Below, one piece after another: positions 42,966-51,745 of a stretch of DNA of 64,000 bases (position 1 is the first letter of the stretch; each line of letters starts with the position of its first letter). The stretch spans positions 4,346,001-4,410,000 of the forward strand of contig NZ_CP126093.1 of NCBI RefSeq assembly GCF_030123065.1, written 5' to 3'. The notes under the pieces were generated by a model. That model saw only the letters and a program-made list of their open reading frames with translations, made no database searches and was not told the DNA's origin. The position numbers and the translations under genes were made by a program. The DNA is from Neobacillus sp. DY30. Lineage in GTDB: Bacteria > Bacillota > Bacilli > Bacillales > Cytobacillaceae.

Positions 42966-44225
42966 TTATCCTTTATGTCCCCCAACAAGCGTTGCCCGGT
43001 GCTTTGCCGTTCCGGCAGCTGTATAGGAAACAGCCCGCAGCAGGGAACCTGAACCAAAGCGTCTGCGAATAGAATCAACTACATAGCCAAGCTCCCGCCG
43101 CTTTACGGCACCCATGTCAAACAGGTCGAGCTGAAACTCATGATCATCGACAATATTTCCGATACTAACTGCAATCTGCCTTACGGTCTTTCCTGTATAA
43201 TGTTCGTGAAATAATTCGAGACAGACTCGGTAAAGCTCCATCGTTACATTCGTCGGCTGCTTGACAGTTCTTGAGCGATGAAAGCCGCCGCCAAGTTCGT
43301 CTTGGCTATAGCCAATGCTAAGACTGATTGTCCTCCCAGCCTTGCGGCGAGATCTCGCTCTCCGGGCTACTTCTTCACATATTTCTAAAATGACATGCTT
43401 TATCTCTTCTTCTTCTTTATAATCTCTTAAAAGAATTTGGCTTTTGCCAAAACTGATCTGCCCCTCCACCAGCGGTGCTCCCAACTCTGAAAGGTCTACT
43501 CCCCAGGCATGATGATATAGCTGATTGCCCATGATTCCGAATTTCTTTTCCAGTGCTTCTAAATCATATCGAGCCAGCTGACCAACCGTAAAAATGCCCA
43601 TCCCATTTAAGGTTTTTTCAACACGCCTGCCGATTCCCCACATTTCTCTTAGCGGTGAAACCTTCCAAAGCTTCGTCTTGACGTCCTCATACTTCCATTC
43701 GGCAATTCCATGCTTTTTTGCTTCAAGATCGAGGCAAAGCTTCGACAGCAGCATATTAGGACCAATTCCGACTGCACAGGGAAGCTGAAATTCACGTTCA
43801 ATATCATCCTTTATTTTTGCTGCAATCGTAAAGGCGTCTCCCCACAAATGAAGTGCACCATCCACCTTGATAAAACTTTCATCTACGCTATATGTGTGGA
43901 TGGCTTCCTTTGGTACATATCGGTTAAACACGCGGGTAATCTCAGTAGAAATGCGCAAATAAGTTGCCATTTTCGGCTCAACCACTTGAATACGCGGATC
44001 ATCAGGAATTTCAAATAGCCTTGACCCTGTTTTAATTCCAAATTCTTTCTTTAAACGCGGTGATGCCGCAAGCACAACACTTCCCTTCCGTTCTTTGTTA
44101 CCGGCCACAGCTAGATAGCAAGTCAAGGGATCAAGACCATGCATGACAGCGGAACAGCTGGCATAAAAGCTCTTCATGTCGACGCATAAAATATGATTGT
44201 GCGGTAACGTGCTGTAATCCACCAT
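42966..44225 (-). CDS. yqjW: Y-family DNA polymerase YqjW (PolY2, UvrX type)
   Basis: Error-prone translesion polymerase, 419 aa from the ATG with GGAGG seven bases upstream. Catalytic motifs: LCVDMKSFYASCSAV (first Asp) and SVDESFIKVDG (Asp-Glu). A beta-clamp-binding motif QLDLFDM is near the C-terminus. The frame continues 23 codons upstream into a hairpin repeat and is not used. Paired with yqjX. SOS induction is supported by LexA-type boxes upstream. Confidence 0.93.
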   Translation of the reverse strand: MVDYSTLPHNHILCVDMKSFYASCSAVMHGLDPLTCYLAVAGNKERKGSVVLAASPRLKKEFGIKTGSRLFEIPDDPRIQVVEPKMATYLRISTEITRVFNRYVPKEAIHTYSVDESFIKVDGALHLWGDAFTIAAKIKDDIEREFQLPCAVGIGPNMLLSKLCLDLEAKKHGIAEWKYEDVKTKLWKVSPLREMWGIGRRVEKTLNGMGIFTVGQLARYDLEALEKKFGIMGNQLYHHAWGVDLSELGAPLVEGQISFGKSQILLRDYKEEEEIKHVILEICEEVARRARSRRKAGRTISLSIGYSQDELGGGFHRSRTVKQPTNVTMELYRVCLELFHEHYTGKTVRQIAVSIGNIVDDHEFQLDLFDMGAVKRRELGYVVDSIRRRFGSGSLLRAVSYTAAGTAKHRATLVGGHKG

Positions 44226-44242
44226 GACTTTTCCTCCAATTC

Positions 44243-44363
44243 GAAAAGCGTAGGGCGCCCGCTCATCGGCGACAAGCGTAAGACGAGCCGGCATGAAGGT
44301 TGCTCTTTAACCTTCTTGACGGATTGGCTTACGCCTCGAGCCGATGGCGCCCGGAGCTAGACA
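44243..44363. repeat. About 120-bp imperfect inverted-repeat element (Bacillus-type intergenic repeat)
   Basis: Nested stems: GGGCGCC/GGCGCCC, ATCGGC/GCCGAT, GCGTAAG/CTTACGC and an inner GAAGGTT/AACCTTC hairpin. On the minus strand it opens with TGTCTAGCTCCGGGCGCC and closes with CGCTTTTC. It resembles a dispersed intergenic repeat that I recall from many Bacillus genomes. It lies between the LexA boxes and the polY2 ribosome-binding site, so it is part of the polY2 5' leader. Confidence 0.8.
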
Positions 44364-44375
44364 TAACAAAGATAT

Positions 44376-44389
44376 CGAACATCTGTTCC
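44376..44389. promoter_or_regulatory. LexA (DinR) box 1
   Basis: CGAACATCTGTTCC, 13 of 14 matches to the Bacillus LexA consensus CGAACRNRYGTTYC. Located between the divergent polY2 and yqzH genes. Confidence 0.75.
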
Positions 44390-44412
44390 TTATATTATAT
44401 ACACATCTTACG

Positions 44413-44426
44413 CGAATATGCGTTCG
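44413..44426. promoter_or_regulatory. LexA (DinR) box 2, weaker
   Basis: CGAATATGCGTTCG, 12 of 14 matches to the consensus. 24 bp from box 1 and nearer to yqzH. Confidence 0.5.
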
Positions 44427-44515
44427 TATTCAATGGAAATTTTTTGACACGTTTCATGGTTTTGGTTATTTTTCTGGAAGAAAAAACGGTATAATTACGA
44501 TTGAGGTGCACACAA

Positions 44516-44710
44516 ATGGAGAAAAAATTGATTATCAAAATGATAAAAAATTGCTTTAAACAATATTATTCCGAGGTGAATTCACTGCCAATGAGCAGTG
44601 AAGATTTAGAGGAGCTTGCAGACCGGATTATTCAAATAAAAACAGAACAGCCTGATATAGATTTATACGACGCTGTGAATGATAGCGTCTACGAATTTTT
44701 AACAGGGTGA
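44516..44710 (+). CDS. yqzH: YqzH family protein
   Basis: 64-aa acidic helical protein. The core LPMSSEDLEELADRI and the end DLYDAVNDSVYEFLTG fit the YqzH family. ATG at 44516 has GAGGTG at normal spacing; the longer frame adds five residues. Divergent from polY2 and under the same LexA-type boxes, as yqzH is in the B. subtilis SOS regulon. Function unknown. Confidence 0.85.
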   Translation: MEKKLIIKMIKNCFKQYYSEVNSLPMSSEDLEELADRIIQIKTEQPDIDLYDAVNDSVYEFLTG

Positions 44711-44726
44711 AAGCATTTAATCAAAA

Positions 44727-44758
44727 CAAAAAACCGCTGGCTGCGGTTTACTTTTTGT
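44727..44758. terminator. Bidirectional terminator between yqzH and yqjQ
   Basis: 7-bp stem AAACCGC/GCGGTTT with a 5-base loop and TTTTTG on the plus side. It overlaps the last codons of the convergent yqjQ. Confidence 0.75.
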
Positions 44759-45545
44759 TAAATGCCTTTTTTCCTAAACGCTCAAAAAGTCTTGGAAAGA
44801 GAGCATAAACGACACTACCCATGTTCATCCAACGCGGCAGATTGATTTCTCTCGTTTTTGTCAACATACTGTCAACGACCTTCTGAGCAACATATTCAGG
44901 CTGAAGCATAAATTTTTGAACATTTTTAACATAGGTGCCTTTTTCATCGGCAATATTAAAAAAGTTTGTTGCAATCGGTCCTGGATTCACAGACGTTACC
45001 AAAACATTATAATCACTAAGCTCCATTCGAAGCGAATTCGTGTAGCCAAGAACGGCATGCTTAGTAGCTGAATACACGCTTGATTTTGGCGTAGCGATTT
45101 TTCCCGCCTGGGAGGCAATATTAATAATATGACCGAAACGGCGTTCACGCATTTTTGGAAGCACCATGCTTGTACACGCCATCAATCCGACAACATTGAC
45201 ATTAAACATCCCTTTAATTTCATCCATTGTTGCTGCATGAGCCTCACGGAACACGCCAAATCCGGCGTTATTAACCAGGATATCTATCTCACCAATCTCT
45301 GCAAAAATAGCTGTAAAAACTTCCTTCACTTTTTCGGTATCAGAGACATCTAATTGATAAACCTCTACCTTTACGTGATACTTTTGCTGCAATTCCATTT
45401 GCAGCTGCTTCAACTTTTCAATGCTTCTTGCAATTAGGACCAGGTTGGCACCACTTTCCGCACAAAGCTTGGCAATTTCAGCACCTATCCCCCCGGATGC
45501 ACCGGTAATGACTATATTTTTACCCTTAAGTTGCTCCCTAACCAT
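44748..45545 (-). CDS. yqjQ: Short-chain dehydrogenase/reductase YqjQ
   Basis: NAD(P)-dependent SDR enzyme, 265 aa. The cofactor motif is VITGASGGIGAEIA, NNAG is present (LVNNAGFGVF), the active-site Ser is in INIASQAGK and the YxxxK motif in SSVYSATKHAV. ATG at 45545 with AGGTG five bases upstream is preferred; a GTG two codons before is also possible. It starts about 10 bases after the stop of yqjP, so the two form an operon. Substrate unknown. Confidence 0.9.
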   Translation of the reverse strand: MVREQLKGKNIVITGASGGIGAEIAKLCAESGANLVLIARSIEKLKQLQMELQQKYHVKVEVYQLDVSDTEKVKEVFTAIFAEIGEIDILVNNAGFGVFREAHAATMDEIKGMFNVNVVGLMACTSMVLPKMRERRFGHIINIASQAGKIATPKSSVYSATKHAVLGYTNSLRMELSDYNVLVTSVNPGPIATNFFNIADEKGTYVKNVQKFMLQPEYVAQKVVDSMLTKTREINLPRWMNMGSVVYALFPRLFERLGKKAFNKK

Positions 45546-45554
45546 ACTCACACC

Positions 45555-46517
45555 TCATCTAGCTTGATAACGGACTGGCTGATAGTCCTTACTACTACTA
45601 ATCTCGCCGATTGAGGCTAAATAGTCAAGCTGGCCGACGGTTTCCGATAACGTTAATATCAATTCGCGCTTATAAGCTGCAGGAAAAAGCCGCTTGCAGA
45701 GTTCAAATACAGTTAACTGTTCCTCTTTTAGCCAATTATTAACCTTCATCGCCCGTTCGTGTTGATGCGTCAGTCTTTTTTCAATGAGCTCCTTTAATTG
45801 GAAAACCTCTTCGCCATGACCGGTGTAAACAAATTGAATTGGATACGATAACAGCTTTTTCATCGAATGATTATGCTGCAGCTGCGGCTTCGGTCTATCG
45901 GTTTCACCTGGTGCTGGCATTTCTAAGAGAGGATTCGGTGAGATATGCGCAAGAATCAAATCTCCTCCGATAAGAATTCCATCCCTTTCTCGAAAAAGAG
46001 CGATTTGACTCTGGGCATGGCCAGGAGTCTCAATGACTTTCCATTCACTTAGCCCCGGCGGGACCATCCCTTCACCCAGCTCTCCCGTCAATGAACGATT
46101 ACAGGAATACCTGAATGTTTGTCTTAACTCTAACAGAGCCGTAAAAAATTCTGCAGGGATTCCAAAGTCATCAAATTGTCTAAAGAAAAAAGCCTCTTGT
46201 TCTTGAAAAAAAGCCTCCGTCGGTTTAATCCATCGTTCATTCAGCGGGTGCCCATAAACATCCACCTGATCTGATAAAAAATCAAGCATTCCAACATGAT
46301 CAGCATGATGATGAGTAATCAACACCTGTTCAATATCATCTGGGATTAAGTCTAGTTGAGACAGCTGAGCCTTAAAAGCAATCCATGACTCCTTCGTTTT
46401 TACACCGCAATCAACAAGTGTCAGCCGCTCTCCTTTGATTAAGTAAACATTAACGTCCCCGACTGCATAAGGAGTCGGCAAAATTATTTTTGCGATACCG
46501 TCTTTCCATTCTGCCAT
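45555..46517 (-). CDS. yqjP: MBL-fold metallo-hydrolase YqjP
   Basis: 320-aa metallo-beta-lactamase-fold hydrolase. The metal-binding signature is ITHHHADHVGM (about residues 67-77), followed by a metal His in ETPGHAQSQIAL, an Asp in LIGGDLIL and a His in YTGHGEEV. The C-terminal 80 residues form a winged-helix-like region (LKEEQLTVFELCKRLFP). It matches YqjP in the yqjQ-yqjP pair. Substrate unknown. Confidence 0.9.
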   Translation of the reverse strand: MAEWKDGIAKIILPTPYAVGDVNVYLIKGERLTLVDCGVKTKESWIAFKAQLSQLDLIPDDIEQVLITHHHADHVGMLDFLSDQVDVYGHPLNERWIKPTEAFFQEQEAFFFRQFDDFGIPAEFFTALLELRQTFRYSCNRSLTGELGEGMVPPGLSEWKVIETPGHAQSQIALFRERDGILIGGDLILAHISPNPLLEMPAPGETDRPKPQLQHNHSMKKLLSYPIQFVYTGHGEEVFQLKELIEKRLTHQHERAMKVNNWLKEEQLTVFELCKRLFPAAYKRELILTLSETVGQLDYLASIGEISSSKDYQPVRYQAR

Positions 46518-46663
46518 TCAAAAAACTCCTATCGTTATTTTTAAATAGAATGTGAACATTTTTTGACATTTATTATATTGTAAGTGTAACGAATTTCTCT
46601 TTCGATTGTCATTATTTTTGCATAATATATTTAAAATAAATAAAAAATTCTGATTTATAACAC

Positions 46664-46692
46664 TTGACAGAAAGGCTGTTATCTTGGATAAT
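46664..46692 (+). promoter_or_regulatory. Sigma-A promoter of the proI T-box leader
   Basis: Perfect TTGACA, 17-base spacer, GATAAT. Transcription would start near 46699, at the beginning of the T-box leader. Confidence 0.75.
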
Positions 46693-46699
46693 CACTAGT

Positions 46700-46955
46700 A
46701 AAATTTCATTCGTACATTCGCGATGATTAAGACTAGTAAATGAAAAAATGGCAAAAGAGAGTGAAGTCCATCGGCTGAAAGTCTTCACAGCCCTCTTTAT
46801 CATTGAACCTACCTTATGAGCACTTAGGAAAACCTAACGTAATCCGGCGTTATCGGAGTTGAGTGAACCCTGAAATGAATTACTTTGGGTAAATGAAGGT
46901 GGTACCACGGAAGCTAGACCTTTCGTCCTTTTCGGATGAGGGGTCTTTTTGTTTT
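46700..46955 (+). promoter_or_regulatory. T-box riboswitch (tRNA-Pro responsive) upstream of proI
   Basis: The 14-base T-box core AAGGTGGTACCACG is at about 46896-46909, followed by an intrinsic terminator of 12 bp (GACC...GGTC, 46917-46945) with a T run. The bulge TGGT would pair with the ACCA end of a tRNA with discriminator A, which fits tRNA-Pro. A candidate specifier codon CCT (46808-46810) lies in the stem I context TTGAACCTACC. Together these predict antitermination when proline tRNA is uncharged. Confidence 0.85.
46916..46955 (+). terminator. T-box conditional terminator
   Basis: 12-bp stem with G-U pairs (GACCTTTCGTCC against GGATGAGGGGTC), followed by TTTTTGTTTTT. It competes with the antiterminator that contains the T-box core. 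Confidence 0.85.
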
Positions 46956-46981
46956 TATAAAGAATTAGAGGGGGCGTATTC

Positions 46982-47827
46982 ATGAAAAAAATAGCATTTA
47001 TTGGTGCCGGTTCGATGGCTGAAGCCTTTATTTCAGGTATTCTTGAAAATAGTTTGATTGATAGAAAGAATGTATGGGTTACAAATAATTCAAATGAAGA
47101 GCGGTTGAAGAAGATAAGTAATACGTATGGCGTCCGTACCACCTATGATTTAAATGAATTGCTTGCAGGAGCCGACATCGTCATTTTATCGATGAAGCCA
47201 AAGGACGCCGCAAGCGCCATCCAAAATATTCGTGAATATTTAACCGAAAGCATGCTGGTAGTTTCTGTGTTAGCGGGTGTGTCCATAAGTACGATTGAGA
47301 CATTGGCGAGATTACCGATTGCCGTTGTTAGGGCAATGCCAAATACATCAGCAGCTGTTGGTAAATCGGCCACTGCTGTTGCTGTAAATGAACGAGTGAC
47401 CCCTCAGCAAATTGAACTAATGAAAGACCTGTTCGGAACAGTCGGCTTGACTACTTTTGTAGAAGAAGAGCAGCTTGACGCAGTTACAGGACTCTCCGGC
47501 AGTGGCCCGGCGTATATCTATTACCTTATAGAAGCAATGGAAAAAAGTGCTGTTGAGGTAGGACTCGATAAGGACATGGCGAGTGAATTAATCGTACAAA
47601 CGTTAATTGGAGCAGCTGAGATGGTGAAAAACTCCACTAAATCTTCTGAACAGTTACGAAGAGATGTCACAAGCCCAGGCGGTACAACAGAGGCAGGGGT
47701 CAAAGTACTCGAGGAACATCAAGTTCAGCAAGCGTTCATTTCTTGTATTAAGGCTGCTACGGCCCAATCGAAAAAAATGGGAGCGGCATTACGTGAACAA
47801 CTTGAGGTTACTGAACCAACTTCCTAA
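46982..47827 (+). CDS. proI: Pyrroline-5-carboxylate reductase
   Basis: NAD(P)H-dependent last step of proline synthesis, 281 aa. The N-terminal Rossmann motif is IAFIGAGSMAEAFISGI, and the C-terminal signature LSGSGPAYIYYLIEAM followed by DVTSPGGTTEAGV. Equivalent to YqjO/ProI of B. subtilis, given the neighbours. Control is by the tRNA-Pro T-box upstream. The ATG has GGGGG six bases upstream. Confidence 0.94.
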   Translation: MKKIAFIGAGSMAEAFISGILENSLIDRKNVWVTNNSNEERLKKISNTYGVRTTYDLNELLAGADIVILSMKPKDAASAIQNIREYLTESMLVVSVLAGVSISTIETLARLPIAVVRAMPNTSAAVGKSATAVAVNERVTPQQIELMKDLFGTVGLTTFVEEEQLDAVTGLSGSGPAYIYYLIEAMEKSAVEVGLDKDMASELIVQTLIGAAEMVKNSTKSSEQLRRDVTSPGGTTEAGVKVLEEHQVQQAFISCIKAATAQSKKMGAALREQLEVTEPTS

Positions 47828-47878
47828 TTTTTGTTTATTGATTTAAACTAGTGTAAAAAAGACTTGGAAGTGTACAAA

Positions 47879-49018
47879 ATGCTAACGGTATTATTTTCAA
47901 TGGGAATCCTAGTCTGGATTGTTTTTCTTATAGACGTGCTGACAGGTTTACGGAAAATAAACGCTTTAGAAGTTGAGGATTGCTTAGAAAATGGACCTTT
48001 GTTATCAGTTATTGTAGCGGCACGCAACGAAGAATATCAAATAAGAGCAAGTATTCTCAGTCAGTTGGCACAAACTTATAGAAACGTTGAATGGATTCTC
48101 GTAAATGACCGTTCAACAGATGCCACCGGTCTTGTAATGGAAGAATTTAAAAAAGAGGATCAGCGAATTTCTGTTATACACATAAAAGAGCTGCCTGAGG
48201 GATGGCTTGGAAAAAATAACGCCTTATACCAAGGTTTTCTTAAAGCGTCAGGAAAATGGCTATTGTTCACAGATGCGGATGTAAAGTTTGAAAAAGAGAC
48301 ATTTGCAAAGGCGCTTCATTATTTTGAGAAGCATGACCTTGACCATCTAACAGCTGCACCAAACCTGAGCGCGAAAACTTTTTGGTTAAAATCATTTGTT
48401 GCTTTTTTCCTATTCGGGTTTTCTTATTTTAAAAGACCTTGGGCAGCCAATAACCCAAAATCAAAAATTGGGACAGGAATTGGCGCCTTTAACCTCGTTT
48501 CAAAAGAAGCATATAAAAACTTTGGAACACATGAAATGGTGAAAATGAGGCCAGATGATGATTTGCAGCTTGGAATGAGAATGAAGGAAGCAGGCTATTC
48601 TCAGAGAATTGTCACGGCACTTAAGCTGATTGAGGTGGAATGGTACAGAAGTTTGCAGGAAGCATTTATCGGACTCGAAAAAAATACATTTGCCGGGTTA
48701 CATTACCGGGTAAGTATGGTGTTTTTTGCGATATTCGGCGTTTTTATTACGAATGTCCTGCCCTTCATTACGATATTTTCTTCTAATAAAATAGTCGCTC
48801 TATTAAGCTTTGGAATTATATTGTTAAGCGGGATTCATTACGTCTTGGTTATCAAAAAAATGACTGTATTCTCCCCTGCTATGTTTCTAGTATTGCCTGT
48901 GACAGCTCTACTGTTTATCTATTCAATCATCCGTGCAAGTTATCTAACCTATAAACGCGGCGGCATTATGTGGAGAGGCACCTTATACAAATTAAGAGAA
49001 TTAAGAAATAAAGAGTGA
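47879..49018 (+). CDS. Membrane-anchored family 2 glycosyltransferase
   Basis: 379-aa GT2 enzyme. One N-terminal membrane helix (LTVLFSMGILVWIVFLIDVL) is followed by the catalytic domain with LLSVIVAARNEEYQI, VNDRSTDATG, the metal-binding LFTDADVKFEK and the acceptor-site MRPDDDLQLGMRM. Three to four C-terminal helices then follow. Similar proteins glycosylate lipids or carotenoids, but the acceptor cannot be read here. ATG at 47879 has GGAAGTG six bases upstream. It follows proI by 51 bp and has no equivalent at this place in B. subtilis. Confidence 0.85.
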   Translation: MLTVLFSMGILVWIVFLIDVLTGLRKINALEVEDCLENGPLLSVIVAARNEEYQIRASILSQLAQTYRNVEWILVNDRSTDATGLVMEEFKKEDQRISVIHIKELPEGWLGKNNALYQGFLKASGKWLLFTDADVKFEKETFAKALHYFEKHDLDHLTAAPNLSAKTFWLKSFVAFFLFGFSYFKRPWAANNPKSKIGTGIGAFNLVSKEAYKNFGTHEMVKMRPDDDLQLGMRMKEAGYSQRIVTALKLIEVEWYRSLQEAFIGLEKNTFAGLHYRVSMVFFAIFGVFITNVLPFITIFSSNKIVALLSFGIILLSGIHYVLVIKKMTVFSPAMFLVLPVTALLFIYSIIRASYLTYKRGGIMWRGTLYKLRELRNKE

Positions 49019-49022
49019 ATGG

Positions 49023-49075
49023 TATAGTGACCGAAAGTGAATGTATTAAAAAGTTCGGTCACTATAGGCTCTTTT
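49023..49075 (+). terminator. Intrinsic terminator after the glycosyltransferase gene
   Basis: Perfect 13-bp stem TATAGTGACCGAA/TTCGGTCACTATA with an 18-base loop, followed by GGCTCTTTTTGC. Confidence 0.75.
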
Positions 49076-49111
49076 TGCTTCGATTCTTGACAATCAGTCG
49101 CAAAAAATAAA

Positions 49112-50035
49112 TTATTTAGCTGGTAAGTGTATTTCTTTAAAGTCTTCAGCAATATCTGTATCGGCAAAAGTTTCCTGTGCTTCCGCAACTAGTTCAGCCC
49201 ATTCTTGTCGATCGTAGCGTGAGCTGATGTGGGTCAAACAAAGCTGTTTACTTCCGGATAATTTTGCCACTTCTGCAGCCTGGCGGGTGGTCGAGTGGAA
49301 ATAGTCATAGGCAAGCTGCTCTTCTCCTTTTGAAAAGGTTGCTTCATGTATTAATAAATCTGCGTCCTTGGCTAAAAGAATGGCGTTGTCACAATATCTT
49401 GTATCTCCAAGAATCGTAACAATCCGACCCTTTATATCCGGCCCGAGGAAATCTGCGGGTACAATAATGGTGCCATCATCGAGCGTTACAGTTTCACCAT
49501 CTTTTATTTTTCGGAAGATCGGTCCTGGCTGTACACCTGCATTGACAAGCTTATCCGCTAATAGAGTCCCTGGCTTATCCTTCTCGATAATTCGATACCC
49601 ATATGAAGGAATGCCGTGATCTAAAAGTCGAGCTTCGACAGTAAACTGCTTGTCTTCAAAAATAACCCCTTCGTCTATTTCAACGATTTTTAGCGGGTAT
49701 TTTAAATAGGTTTGGCCGACTGCGAGGCTTATAGTGATATATTCTTTTAGTCCCTTTGGTCCATAAACAATTACTTCAGTCTCTCCGCCTTGAAAAGAAC
49801 GGCTGGCTAAGAGTCCGGGAATACCATAGATGTGATCTCCATGAAGGTGGGTAATAAATATTTTCTCAATCCTGCGCGGTCTGATCGAAGTATGTAAAAT
49901 TTGATGCTGGGTCGCTTCACCTGCGTCAAACAGCCAAATCGCTCCTCGTTCTTCGAGTAATTTTAAGGCAATAGAAGTTACGTTCCGAAGCTTAGCTGGA
50001 ATACCAGCTCCAGTGCCTAAAAACAATATGTCCAA
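49112..50035 (-). CDS. rnz: Ribonuclease Z
   Basis: MBL-fold endonuclease that makes the 3' end of tRNAs lacking an encoded CCA. The start is TTG at 50035 with GGAAGGCG upstream, giving (M)DILFLGTGAGIP and 307 aa, the B. subtilis length; the long frame's first 37 residues are not family-like. Motifs: TGAGIPAKLRN, the metal site THLHGDHIYGLPG-like (seen as THLHGDHIYGIPG), GDTRYCDNA and HEATFSKGEEQLA. Confidence 0.95.
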   Translation of the reverse strand: MDILFLGTGAGIPAKLRNVTSIALKLLEERGAIWLFDAGEATQHQILHTSIRPRRIEKIFITHLHGDHIYGIPGLLASRSFQGGETEVIVYGPKGLKEYITISLAVGQTYLKYPLKIVEIDEGVIFEDKQFTVEARLLDHGIPSYGYRIIEKDKPGTLLADKLVNAGVQPGPIFRKIKDGETVTLDDGTIIVPADFLGPDIKGRIVTILGDTRYCDNAILLAKDADLLIHEATFSKGEEQLAYDYFHSTTRQAAEVAKLSGSKQLCLTHISSRYDRQEWAELVAEAQETFADTDIAEDFKEIHLPAK

Positions 50036-50196
50036 TATAAACACGCCTTCCCAATAATAATATAAATAATATAGCATATTGCTTGCACAATTACCCTTTG
50101 TGCGTATATTCTCTTTTAAAGAAACAGATTTAAATACATGCTTCAATTGCTTTTTGCGAAATATAAATTGAATACATATAAAGAGAGGTATTTATC

Positions 50197-51699
50197 GTGG
50201 AACAATCTAAGAATATGACTTCATTAATTATGATATTTGGTGCAACTGGAGATTTAGCCGTTCGGAAGCTTTTTCCGTCCCTTTACCGATTGTTTCAAAA
50301 AGGGAAATTGGATAAATTTGCCGTTATAGGCGTAGCAAGGCGACCCTTATCTACGGAAGAGTTTCAGAATTCTGTCAAGGACTCGGTAATAACTGCTCTT
50401 GGCAATAAGGAAAAAATCGATGAGTTTATCTCTCATTTCTACTATCAGTCACACGATGTAGCTGATTCCAGCTCATACCAAAATCTAAAAAATTTAGCAC
50501 AGCAAATTGATGATCAATATGATTTAGAAGGTAACCGTATTTTTTATCTTGCTATGGCACCTGAATTTTTTGGCCCAATCGCCCTCCATTTAAAATCTGA
50601 TGGATTAACGGATGTAAAAGGCTACAAACGTCTTGTAATCGAAAAACCATTCGGACATAACTTAGAATCTGCAAAAGAGTTAAACAGGCAGATTCGTACA
50701 GCTTTTTCAGAAGAAGAGGTTTATCGTATCGATCACTATTTAGGGAAAGAAATGGTTAGAAACATTGAAGTTATTCGTTTTGCAAATGCCATTTTTGAAC
50801 CATTATGGAATAACCGTTATATCTCCAATATCCAAATTACCTCCAGTGAAGTACTTGGAGTAGAGGAACGCGGCCGTTATTATGAAACAAGCGGAGCCCT
50901 CCGGGATATGGTTCAAAACCATATGATGCAAATGGTAGCACTGCTTGCAATGGAACCGCCGATAAAGCTGACAACCGATGAGGTTCGTTCTGAAAAGGTA
51001 CGAGTATTTCGTTCATTAAGAATGATCAAAGGGGAAAATATAAATAAATATTTTGTCCGGGGACAGTATGGTGCCGGTTTAATCGAAGATCAACAGGTAC
51101 CTGAATATCGCGCAGAACCAATGGTAGACAAAGAGTCTAATACAGAAACTTTTGTAGCCGGAAAAATTATGATTGATAACTTCCGCTGGGCAGGTGTTCC
51201 TTTTTATATTCGAACTGGAAAAAGGATGACAACAAAATCAACAAAGATTGTTGTTCAATTTAAAGACATTCCGATGAACCTTTATTATCAGCCGGAAAAA
51301 CTATTAAACCCGAATCTGCTTGTCATCCATATTCAGCCTGAAGAAGGAATCACCCTTCATCTCAATGCAAAAAAGGCTGGCGGACATCTCGACGCCCAAG
51401 AAGTTAAATTAAGTTTTGCTAACACTGGAATACATGCTATGAATACACCTGAAGGGTATGAAAAGCTTCTGTATGATTGCATGCGCGGTGATGCAACCAA
51501 CTTTACACACTGGGATGAAGTCGCGTATTCTTGGGCCTTTGTTGATAATATTTCTGAAGTATGGGAAAAAACGAAAGCCGAAAACTATCCAAATTATGAA
51601 TCTGGGTCAATGGGGCCGAAAGAGGCTGATGAGCTGTTAGAAAAAGACGGATTTTTCTGGTGGCCTGTAACCGATTTAGATGTAGATATTTGTAAATAA
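50197..51699 (+). CDS. zwf: Glucose-6-phosphate 1-dehydrogenase
   Basis: First oxidative pentose-phosphate enzyme, 500 aa. NADP-binding motif MIFGATGDLAVRKLFPSL, EKPFGH, and the substrate/catalytic motif RIDHYLGKEM (about residues 176-185) are all present. It starts with GTG. In B. subtilis zwf is linked to rnz as here, but gndA is not found downstream; dinB follows instead. A terminator follows the gene. Confidence 0.96.
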   Translation: MEQSKNMTSLIMIFGATGDLAVRKLFPSLYRLFQKGKLDKFAVIGVARRPLSTEEFQNSVKDSVITALGNKEKIDEFISHFYYQSHDVADSSSYQNLKNLAQQIDDQYDLEGNRIFYLAMAPEFFGPIALHLKSDGLTDVKGYKRLVIEKPFGHNLESAKELNRQIRTAFSEEEVYRIDHYLGKEMVRNIEVIRFANAIFEPLWNNRYISNIQITSSEVLGVEERGRYYETSGALRDMVQNHMMQMVALLAMEPPIKLTTDEVRSEKVRVFRSLRMIKGENINKYFVRGQYGAGLIEDQQVPEYRAEPMVDKESNTETFVAGKIMIDNFRWAGVPFYIRTGKRMTTKSTKIVVQFKDIPMNLYYQPEKLLNPNLLVIHIQPEEGITLHLNAKKAGGHLDAQEVKLSFANTGIHAMNTPEGYEKLLYDCMRGDATNFTHWDEVAYSWAFVDNISEVWEKTKAENYPNYESGSMGPKEADELLEKDGFFWWPVTDLDVDICK

Positions 51700-51705
51700 T
51701 ACAAG

Positions 51706-51745
51706 AAAGCTCCGCATTTGTTAAGAAAACAACGGCGGAGCTTTT
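51706..51745 (+). terminator. Intrinsic terminator after zwf
   Basis: Stem AAAGCTCCGC/GCGGAGCTTTT between the convergent zwf and dinB genes; it can serve both. Confidence 0.75.

Noticed and set aside
44300..44559. Two overlapping plus-strand frames across the hairpin repeat and LexA boxes
   Set aside because: They run through non-coding regulatory sequence without ribosome-binding sites; yqzH begins at 44516.
46612..46803. 63-codon minus-strand frame opposite the T-box leader
   Set aside because: It overlaps the promoter and riboswitch of proI and has no coding features.
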